DNA from: Nanobdellota archaeon
GTDB taxonomy: Archaea; Aenigmatarchaeota; Aenigmatarchaeia; QMZP01
Direction: 5' to 3'
Assembly (NCBI GenBank): GCA_018818465.1
Contig: JAHIRU010000020.1
Location: 1 to 8,001, forward strand
DNA length: 8,001 nt
The position numbers and the translations under genes are program-made. Below the pieces are notes generated by a model. It did no database searches, was not told the DNA's origin, and saw nothing but the letters and a program-made list of their open reading frames with translations. This document shows positions 1 through 5,355 of the stretch, one piece after another. The stretch's first letter is position 1; each line of letters opens with the position of its first letter.

Positions 1-24
1 ATTAATAACAAGTAACAGGTAAAG

Positions 25-33
25 TATATATAT
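25..33 (+). promoter_or_regulatory. Possible TATA box of the 23S transcription unit
   Basis: An alternating tatatata run. Archaeal TATA boxes lie about 26 nt before the start, so transcription would begin near 55. This is the best TATA match upstream of the 23S, but the region is AT-rich and the match could be chance. If the 23S is cotranscribed with an upstream 16S, this box would not be its main promoter. Confidence 0.35.
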
Positions 34-93
34 CTTAGTTAACTGTTATTAAGAATCTAATAATTTCATTGGCACATCTGAACTAATCAGAGT

Positions 94-124
94 CATACAT
101 TTCCTGTGGCAGGGGTGTTGTATG
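94..124 (+). repeat. Irregular hairpin in the leader
   Basis: Outer stem catac (94-98) with gtatg (120-124), internal loop, then inner stem cctg (103-106) with cagg (110-113) around a tgg loop. It may be a leader structure or part of a small RNA; no known RNA family is recognised. Confidence 0.35.
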
Positions 125-355
125 TGGGGAAGATGGGTAGATTCGGTGACGATATCTGTCTATTTCTGAGTAGTTAGATTGCTGTATCACTATAATCCAA
201 AAAATCAAATTCATGATCACTGTTTTACAGTGCTGGATCTCTTCATCAAAGGTGAAGGGTGACTGGAGAAGGAATTAGTGATCTCACCGCTCCAAAATGA
301 AGCTTCGGCTTGTGATTTCGTGAACACCGAGTGATGTATTCCTTTTATGATAACA

Positions 356-383
356 TACGTGAGTTCCTCCTGATAAAAAGGAC
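356..383 (+). other. 5' arm of 23S processing stem with BHB motif
   Basis: Positions 356-370 pair perfectly (15 bp) with 5268-5282. Then 371-374 (tgat) pairs with 5261-5264 (gtca, one G-U), and 378-383 (aaggac) pairs with 5255-5260 (gtcctt). Three unpaired A residues are left on each strand (375-377 and 5265-5267). This is exactly the helix, 3-nt bulge, 4-bp helix, 3-nt bulge, helix layout cut by the archaeal splicing endonuclease. In known archaea such stems release pre-23S rRNA, which is then circularised. The expected cut is after 376, so the pre-rRNA begins near 377. Confidence 0.93.
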
Positions 384-865
384 TAAAGACGTTGTATGGT
401 GAATGGCTTGGCTCGAATACCGATGAAGGACGTGGTAAGCTGCGATAAACCTGGGGTAGTAGCATACATACTTTGAACCCAGGGATTCCGAATGGGACTT
501 CCTGTTTACGATCCCGTTAGGGATTGGTTACACGGTGAATTGAAACATCTTAGTAACCGTAGGAAAAGAAAGCAATAGCGATTCCCTTAGTAAGGGCGAC
601 TGAAAAGGGAAGAGAACAAACCGAACCGCTATAAGAGATTATAGTGGAATGTGGTGTTTGGACTCGGGTTCTGCCTAACTCTTGATTCTGAAGTTTGTTG
701 GAAAACAGTGCCGTAGAGGGTGATAGCCCCGTAAGAGTAAAGAGAAGGATGATACCGAGTATCCAGAGTACTGCCAGTTGAATATCTGGTGGGAATGTGG
801 GAGACAATAACTCCTAATTCTAAATATAGTTCGAGTCCGATAGCGCACTAGATGAGAATAGGTCT

Positions 866-954
866 TTAATCAGCAGGCATATTCTCCTTTTCTTTTAGAA
901 AAGTAGATAAGCCTGCTTCCCAAACAATCAAACATGAAAATTAAAAATTTTCAG
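866..954 (+). repeat. Shared endonuclease 5' cassette, copy 1
   Basis: Near-identical to 4141-4224. The core at 871-920 matches 4146-4190 exactly except for 5 extra bases in the hairpin loop. It folds as agcaggc (872-878) with gcctgct (911-917), a short internal loop, and an inner pyrimidine/purine stem (tctccttt with aaaagtaga, one mismatch). A 13-nt linker of unrelated sequence precedes the ATG, then the first 21 nt of the ORF are identical in both introns. The rest of the two introns is not alike at the DNA level. A control element for endonuclease expression or a remnant of cassette movement are both possible. Confidence 0.9.
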
Positions 955-1710
955 GAAAATAAGAATTTTATTTTTAGGAATAAGATTCTTAAAAGAGCAA
1001 AATTACAGGCATTACTATTCACAGATGGTTCATTAATTCCAGAAAGAAATCAAATAAGTTTTGCAAATACATCTAAAGCACTAATAGATATGTTTTGTGG
1101 TTTGGTTTTCGAAGTATACGATCGTAAACTATCTAAAAATTCTATAGGAACAGGTGCTGGTAGAAGACAAAAATTATATCTAGTACAATTTAAATCGAAA
1201 GAAATTTGTAATGATCTGTTAAAGGATGTTATTACATATAAAACCAGACTTACAAAAACATTTCTTCCAAAACTATGGTTTGAATTTTCTAATAAAGAAT
1301 TGTCATATGTTTTAAGAAGTGTATTTGATGCGGATGGTGGATGCTCTTTAAGAGTTTACTGGAAAAATAAAAGGAAATGTTTTCAAATACAAAGAGAAGT
1401 TTTTATAGGATGTAAAAATCCATATTTAAGAGGGGATTATAAAAAACTTTTAAATAAATTAGGAATCAAAACAGGAGAATCTAGTGAAAAAATAACAATT
1501 ACAAACCTTAATAGTATAAAACTGTTTAGAGATTTGATAGGATTCTCAAAAAATGTTCATGTTGGTTATGATTCAAAACACTGGCAAGGATTAGAAAAGA
1601 TGAATCTGTTGAATTTAATTTTGAATACATACTCAATTAAAAGAGGACTTATACAAAAATTTGAAAACAAAGAGGGAATTTATAATCATATAAGATCTAT
1701 TCTCAGGTGA
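934..1710 (+). CDS. LAGLIDADG homing endonuclease encoded in 23S intron 1
   Basis: A 258-residue site-specific DNA endonuclease. Such enzymes cut intron-less copies of the host gene at the insertion point and so spread the intron. Two LAGLIDADG motifs are visible: residues about 22-33 (LQALLFTDGS, catalytic acid D31) and 127-136 (LRSVFDADGG, catalytic acid D134). Two motifs about 103 residues apart in a chain of this size fit a single-chain, pseudo-symmetric enzyme like archaeal rRNA-intron endonucleases. The protein is basic and Lys/Ile/Asn-rich. ATG at 934 is chosen because it matches, with the next 18 nt, the start of the second endonuclease at 4204. No Shine-Dalgarno is apparent. The TGA (1708-1710) lies inside the 3' splice motif, one base before the predicted intron end. 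Both catalytic acids and the frame are intact, so it may be active. Confidence 0.93.
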   Translation: MKIKNFQENKNFIFRNKILKRAKLQALLFTDGSLIPERNQISFANTSKALIDMFCGLVFEVYDRKLSKNSIGTGAGRRQKLYLVQFKSKEICNDLLKDVITYKTRLTKTFLPKLWFEFSNKELSYVLRSVFDADGGCSLRVYWKNKRKCFQIQREVFIGCKNPYLRGDYKKLLNKLGIKTGESSEKITITNLNSIKLFRDLIGFSKNVHVGYDSKHWQGLEKMNLLNLILNTYSIKRGLIQKFENKEGIYNHIRSILR

Positions 1711-2677
1711 ATACTGTGAAGGAAAGCTGAAAAGTATCCGTAATAGGAGATGAAAAGATCCTGAAGCCATACAACTATAGGTAGATATGGCTCGTGCAAT
1801 CCTTTTGAAGGAAGATCCGTGAGGATCTAATACGAATGAAGGACTTACCGAGTTATATCGTCGGTTTTGAAACATTAGACAAGGAGTTTATTTCTGTGGC
1901 GAGGTTAATTCAAGTAGCCTTAGCGAAAGCGAAACCCGCGCAGCCTGCAAGGCGGGTGGGTATGAAAGTGCCCAAGTCACAGGGATAAGACCAGAAGCCG
2001 GTCGATCTAGCCGTGGGTAGAGTGAAGTCTCGGGAAACCGGGATGGAGGCTCGCACCCGTGTTGAGATTCAAATCGCTGGGATAACCTGCGGCTAGGGGT
2101 GAAAATCAGTTGGTGACTAATAATGTTTAGTCATATCTGTTCAACGCCAATCGAGATCGGCAATAGCTGGTTCCTTCCGAAATGAGTCTCAGCTCAGCCT
2201 CGCTGGAGATTGATAAGGGGGTAAAGATACTGATTAGGTAATCAAGGAAGGAAACTTCCAGTTACTTTGTCAAACTCAGAATACTTTATCATCGTAGAAG
2301 GCGGGAGTGAGGATCCGGGGTAAGCTCGAGATCCGAAAGGGAGACAACCCAGCTCAGGGTTAAGGTCCCAAAGTGTATGTTAAGTGAGGAAAGGAGTTCT
2401 CATCCTCAGACAGTGGGAATGTTGGCTTAGAAGCAGCCATCTTTTAAAGAGTGCGTAATACCTCACCCACCGAGGTTGTGAGCCCTGATAATGGACGGGA
2501 CTAAACATACCACCGATACCTTGAACATCGAAAGATGTGGAGTAGGAAGGTGTTCTGCAGGGGTAGAAGCTTGGATGTAAATTCATGTGAACCTTGTAGG
2601 AACAAGAATCTTGTTGATAGTAACAGCATAGTAGAGTGAGAATCTCTACCACCTTATGGGCTAGGGTTCCTCAGCAA

Positions 2678-2716
2678 CGATTAACAGTTTGACGAATTTT
2701 ATTTGTCTGCTGGTCG
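2678..2716 (+). other. Hairpin expansion within 23S rRNA
   Basis: The conserved stem cctcagc (2669-2675) with gctgagg (2722-2728) normally closes a loop of roughly 11 nt in archaea. Here the loop holds an extra hairpin: 2678-2687 (cgattaacag) pairs with 2707-2716 (ctgctggtcg) over 10 positions with one A-C mismatch and two G-U pairs, topped by acgaa with tttgt. No paired 3-nt bulges are seen, so it is called an expansion segment and not an intron. Confidence 0.65.
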
Positions 2717-3295
2717 ATTCAGCTGAGGGTTAGTCGGTCCTAAGGTAGACCCTAACCGGAGTCTACCGAAAGGGAAACAGGTTAATATTCCTGTACTGAG
2801 AAGATACGTGCGGCGACGCAAGATTTATTTCTGACGCTTTAGGATAGATCAACCATGGAGACGTGGTTAACCATTTAATCGTGTGGAGTATCGTCATGAT
2901 GAGAAGCACGCGAAGATGGGAACAGCTTCGCAAGGAGTTTGATTGAATTCTAGAGCCAGTGAAAAGGGAACAAGTAAGGATTCTTCTTATCCGTACCGAG
3001 ATCCGATACTGGTGCCCCTCGCTGAGAAGGCGAAGGTGTGTTAGGAGAAATCAGTCTAGGGAATTCGGCAAATTAGCTCCGTAACTTCGGAATAAGGAGT
3101 GCCTATTGCTCTAATTTGATTAGAAACAGTAGGTCGCAGTGACAAGGGGAGTCCAACTGTTTAACAAAAACATAGGGGACTGCTAGTCGGAAACGATGTG
3201 TATAGTCCCTGAGGCCTGCCCAGTGCCAGTAGGTTAAACTTGGGTACAACTGAGTGAAGCCCTGGTAAACGGCGGCGGTAACTCTGACCGTCTTA

Positions 3296-3342
3296 ATTGG
3301 TGGTCAACTGAACTACGAGATGATGTAGACTATCTAAGATAT
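3296..3342 (+). other. Intron 2 of 23S rRNA (BHB type, 47 nt, no ORF)
   Basis: A mini-intron just after helix 69. Outer helix acc (3287-3289) with ggt (3344-3346); central helix gtct (3290-3293) with agat (3337-3340); bulges taa (3294-3296) and ata (3341-3343); inner helix 3297-3305 with 3328-3336 (nine positions, one T-T mismatch, two G-U). Splicing gives gaccgtctta-aggtagcg, the standard archaeal sequence around E. coli 1927/1928. Introns at about this position are known in other archaea. The loop contains ctga (3308-3311) and gatgatgt (3319-3326), which resemble box D' and box C'. Confidence 0.92.
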
Positions 3343-3880
3343 AGGTAGCGTAATCCCTTGCCGTTTAATTGACGGCCCGCATGAACGGCTTAATGAGATT
3401 CCCACTGTCCCAGACTGATACCTAGTGAACTTAATGTCCTGTGCATATTCAGGAGTCCTCCAGTGGGACGAGAAGACCCCGTAGATCTTTACTACAGCCT
3501 GCTGTTGCGATATGGTGACGATTGTATAGTGTAAGTGGGAGCGATGCGATCAAGGCGTAAGCTTTGGTTAAGGCGCCAATGTAACACCACTCTTTTGTTA
3601 TCATATCGCTTACCTTTTAAGGGAACATCAGCTGGTGGGTAGTTTGACTGGGGCGGTACACCCTTGACATCTTATCAAGGGTGCCCTAAGATTTCCTCAT
3701 CGAGGTCAGAAATCTCGAGAAGAGTGTAAGGGTAAAAGGAAGTCTGACAGGATTCTGGAAAACAAGGAATCCTGCCGCGAAAGCGAGGCCTAGCGATCCC
3801 CTGTGCCTCATTAATTGGAGGCCAGGTCTGACAGAAAAGTTACCTCGGGGATAATGGAGTTGTGGCGCGCGAGAGTCCAC

Positions 3881-3998
3881 ACTTCGTTTCTCATCCTACT
3901 TAGAACCAAGTGTTGTCTTATGAGCAATAGCTTTAGCTGTTGCAATGAAAAATAAGACTCGTATTTGGCAAGGAAGGCATGGAGAAATGAAAGGTCAA
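3881..3998 (+). other. Intron 3 of 23S rRNA (BHB type, 118 nt, no ORF)
   Basis: An insertion between helices 89 and 91 of the peptidyl transferase region. Inner helix ttcgtttctc (3883-3892) with gagaaatgaa (3982-3991), 10 bp; central helix gtcc (3875-3878) with ggtc (3993-3996), one T-T mismatch; bulges aca (3879-3881) and aaa (3997-3999). Splicing joins gagagtccac to atcgacc, matching the archaeal gagaguccauaucgacc in length and sequence apart from one base; the site falls after E. coli position 2477 by my alignment. The body holds a strong nested hairpin: gtcttat (3915-3921) with ataagac (3952-3958), and gcaatagc (3924-3931) with gctgttgc (3936-3943). The central helix is the weakest of the five, so the exact ends could shift by a base or two. 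Confidence 0.86.
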
Positions 3999-4140
3999 AT
4001 CGACCGCGTTCATTGCTTCTCCGCCGTCGGCTCGGCTCTTCCTGGACGCGCAGCGGTGTCCAAGGGTGGGGGTGTTCACCCATTAAAGAGCCACGTTAGC
4101 TGGGTTAAATACGTTGCGAGCTTGGTTGGGGTTGTATTCA

Positions 4141-4224
4141 TTAACCAGCAGGCATATTCTCCTTTTAGAAAAGTAGATAAGCCTGCTTCCTAAAATAAGA
4201 ACCATGAAAATTAAAAATTTTCAG
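4141..4224 (+). repeat. Shared endonuclease 5' cassette, copy 2
   Basis: Second copy of the element at 866-954. The hairpin stem is agcaggc (4147-4153) with gcctgct (4181-4187); its inner loop is 5 bases shorter than in copy 1. The linker to the ATG is again 13 nt (4191-4203) although its sequence differs, and 4204-4224 is identical to 934-954. Conserved hairpin, conserved spacing and free linker sequence suggest that the structure and its distance to the start codon matter, or that the duplication is recent. Confidence 0.9.
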
Positions 4225-4875
4225 AAAATGAAAACATCTTCTAAATTTTTACCCGAAACAGCATATTTTTTAGGTGCTCTAAGAGATGGCTGTTTCATTG
4301 AAAACAAGAATAATTATATATACAGAATTAGAATTTATCAAAAAAATAGAAGATGGATAGAAAAACTTTCTGAAATTGCAGAAAAACTATTCAATAAAAA
4401 ACCATTAATAAATATTGATAAAAGGAGTGGTGTATGGGATTTAATGATAAATTCTAAAGAAATCTATAATAACATTATAAATATTAGTGATTTCCCAGGA
4501 AAACAAGAAAAATGGAATACACCAAAATTGGTTTTGAATAATAACATACATGTTCAGAAAGAATATATAAAGGGGTTTTTTGATTCTGAAGGTGGTATTC
4601 CACATGTTGATAAAAATTATGTGGAACCAAAAAACATCAGAATTCATTTTACTCAAGCTAATAAAAAATGTTTGGAAGAATTAAAAACAATGATACAAAA
4701 ATTTGATATAAAACCAGGTAAAATATGTGGACCTTATTATAAAAAAGGTTACAAATCTCCCATTTACAGATTACATATTCATGGTATAAAACAAGTAAAA
4801 TTATTTTCTGAAAAAATTGGTTCTCTACATCCAGAAAAACAAAAGAGATTATTTATTGTTAGTAAAATGAAATGA
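4204..4875 (+). CDS. LAGLIDADG homing endonuclease encoded in 23S intron 4
   Basis: A 223-residue homing endonuclease with two LAGLIDADG motifs: residues about 20-29 (AYFLGALRDG, catalytic acid D28) and 121-131 (YIKGFFDSEGG, catalytic acid E129). The GFFDSEG form of the second motif is common in archaeal rRNA-intron enzymes. The size and two motifs fit a compact single-chain enzyme. Its first seven residues (MKIKNFQ) are the same as in the endonuclease at 934, but beyond that the two proteins share little except motif layout. No Shine-Dalgarno is visible; the ATG sits 13 nt after the shared hairpin. The stop codon (4873-4875) lies inside the inner splice helix of the intron. Expected target: the intron-less helix 93 region of 23S genes. 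Frame and catalytic acids are intact. Confidence 0.94.
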   Translation: MKIKNFQKMKTSSKFLPETAYFLGALRDGCFIENKNNYIYRIRIYQKNRRWIEKLSEIAEKLFNKKPLINIDKRSGVWDLMINSKEIYNNIINISDFPGKQEKWNTPKLVLNNNIHVQKEYIKGFFDSEGGIPHVDKNYVEPKNIRIHFTQANKKCLEELKTMIQKFDIKPGKICGPYYKKGYKSPIYRLHIHGIKQVKLFSEKIGSLHPEKQKRLFIVSKMK

Positions 4876-5045
4876 ATCCCAACTAAGGCAAAAGACAGTA
4901 TGGTCTATATCTACTGGAGGTGTAGGTTATCTGAGGGGAAGATACAATCAGTACGAAAGGAACATTGTGTCGTGGTCTCTAGTGTACCGGTTGTGTGTTT
5001 GCAGTGCCGGGTAGCTATGCCATTGCGGATAAGCGCTGAAGGCAT

Positions 5046-5092
5046 ACGAAGTTTTGACAGCTTTAATAACGCTGTTTAAGCTGTCGGCCTAA
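5046..5092 (+). other. Intron 5 of 23S rRNA (BHB type, 47 nt, no ORF)
   Basis: A mini-intron in the 3' domain. Outer exon helix gcgctga (5033-5039) with taagcgc (5094-5100), one mismatch; central helix aggc (5040-5043) with gcct (5087-5090), perfect; bulges ata (5044-5046) and aac (5091-5093); inner helix cga (5047-5049) with tcg (5084-5086), then after a bulge cagctt (5058-5063) with aagctg (5078-5083). Splicing gives gcgctgaaggcat-ctaagcgcgaagcc, the standard sequence around E. coli 2754/2755. Same length as intron 3296-3342 but no sequence similarity seen. Confidence 0.9.
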
Positions 5093-5254
5093 CTAAGCGC
5101 GAAGCCGCCCCTAAAAAGAGATAACCATTATTCAAACTGATAGGCAACTATCGGCGAGAATAGGAAGGTCCTATAGACGATGGGGTTAATGGAATCGGGG
5201 TGTAAGTGCTAAGGTTACGAGGCATTCAGCTCACGATACCCAAAAACCTGACAG

Positions 5255-5282
5255 GTCCTTGTCAAAAGGAGGAACTCACGTA
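5255..5282 (+). other. 3' arm of 23S processing stem with BHB motif
   Basis: Partner of 356-383. The bulge aaa at 5265-5267 predicts a cut after 5266, which sets the 3' end of the pre-23S. See the 5' arm for the pairing. Confidence 0.93.
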
Positions 5283-5285
5283 ATC

Positions 5286-5295
5286 CTTATTTTTT
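5286..5295 (+). terminator. T-run terminator after 23S rRNA
   Basis: The stretch cttatttttt ends in six T residues, 4-13 nt after the processing stem. Archaeal polymerase terminates at such T-runs on the non-template strand without needing a hairpin. It separates the rRNA unit from the lipoprotein promoter. Confidence 0.6.
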
Positions 5296-5325
5296 AATAA
5301 TCGATTCATTCAGCTACAGCTTTGT

Positions 5326-5333
5326 TTTTTAAA
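5326..5333 (+). promoter_or_regulatory. TATA box of the lipoprotein gene
   Basis: The box tttttaaa is centred 26.5 nt before the ATG at 5356. Transcription would then start at or next to the start codon, giving a leaderless mRNA. This fits the lack of a Shine-Dalgarno. Confidence 0.7.
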
Positions 5334-5355
5334 TGATTTTAAACAATAATATTAT

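Larger units (their letters stand above)
1..355. other. Gene-free upstream region, probable 23S leader
   Basis: No convincing protein gene, tRNA, 5S or 16S end is visible in this stretch on either strand. It contains a TATA-like run near 25-33 and several small hairpins: an irregular one at 94-124 (outer catac/gtatg, inner cctg/cagg), a short one near 214-230 (cactg/cagtg) and one near 241-257 (cttca/tgaag). The region ends directly against the 5' arm of the 23S processing stem at 356. The simplest reading is the transcribed leader of a stand-alone 23S operon. The alternative is a long 16S-23S spacer whose 16S lies outside the window; the absence of a spacer tRNA-Ala does not decide between these. 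Confidence 0.5.
852..1711 (+). other. Intron 1 of 23S rRNA (BHB type, 860 nt, with endonuclease ORF)
   Basis: Archaeal splicing-endonuclease intron in domain I. Central helix cact (846-849) with ggtg (1706-1709); bulges aga (850-852) and aat (1710-1712); inner helix of 9 bp, tgagaatag (853-861) with ctattctca (1697-1705). Cutting each bulge after its second base joins ...gcgcactag to tactgtgaagg..., equivalent and equal in length to the E. coli agugaaccag-uaccgugaggg segment (about position 450-460). No clear outer exon helix is visible, so this is a relaxed BHB. The intron carries a LAGLIDADG gene at 934-1710 preceded by a hairpin shared with intron 4120-4893. Confidence 0.93.
4120..4893 (+). 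other. Intron 4 of 23S rRNA (BHB type, 774 nt, with endonuclease ORF)
   Basis: Inserted in the loop of helix 93, four bases before the catalytic-centre base A2602. Outer exon helix atac (4109-4112) with gtat (4898-4901); central helix ttgc (4114-4117) with gcaa (4888-4891), perfect; bulges gag (4118-4120) and aag (4892-4894); inner helix cttggttggg (4121-4130) with cccaactaag (4878-4887), one G-U, continuing after a 5-nt bulge as attcatt (4136-4142) with aatgaat (4871-4877). Splicing gives acgttgcga-gacagtat, the normal helix 93 loop (after E. coli 2598). Introns close to this point are known in other archaea. It carries a LAGLIDADG gene at 4204-4875. Confidence 0.95.
377..5266 (+). rRNA. 23S ribosomal RNA gene, interrupted by five introns
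   Basis: Large-subunit rRNA, recognised along its whole length: the 5.8S-like start (gatgaaggacgtg near 422-434), the L11/GTPase-centre region near 2425-2465, helix 69 and its flank (3267-3295), the P loop (gactggggcggt near 3646-3657), the A loop (near 4071-4080), the peptidyl transferase ring (about 3850-4117 and 4894-4901) and the sarcin-ricin loop (about 4949-4962). Exons by my reading are 377-851, 1712-3295, 3343-3880, 3999-4119, 4894-5045 and 5093-5266, about 3.04 kb spliced, which is normal for archaea. End coordinates are the predicted BHB cuts of the pre-rRNA; mature ends may lie a few nt inside. Helical expansions occur near 1813-1828 and 2678-2716. Several near-invariant bases are changed (see findings). 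No 16S, tRNA or 5S is adjacent. Confidence 0.97.

Noticed and set aside
225..245. Sequence gctggatct, resembling the 16S 3' end
   Set aside because: The preceding conserved 16S sequence and the anti-Shine-Dalgarno are absent, so the match is too short.
61..355. A tRNA gene in the spacer
   Set aside because: No T-loop (gttcga) or D-loop motif with pairing acceptor arms could be found; the only ctcga-like match is inside 23S.
217..807. Open frames on the - strand near the 23S start
   Set aside because: They lie antisense to the leader and to conserved 23S sequence and have no recognisable domain.
1801..1832. Possible very small intron around the agatcc/ggatct hairpin
   Set aside because: Only about 23 nt are extra and no BHB can be drawn; it is better explained as a short rRNA expansion.
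2669..2728. Possible sixth intron
   Set aside because: The insert folds as one continuous hairpin with no pair of 3-nt bulges around a 4-bp helix, and the splice point that would restore the consensus is ambiguous.
3945..4193. An 82-codon open frame on the + strand
   Set aside because: It crosses an intron, conserved 23S sequence (3999-4119) and the next intron; there is no protein-like pattern. It is a chance frame in rRNA.
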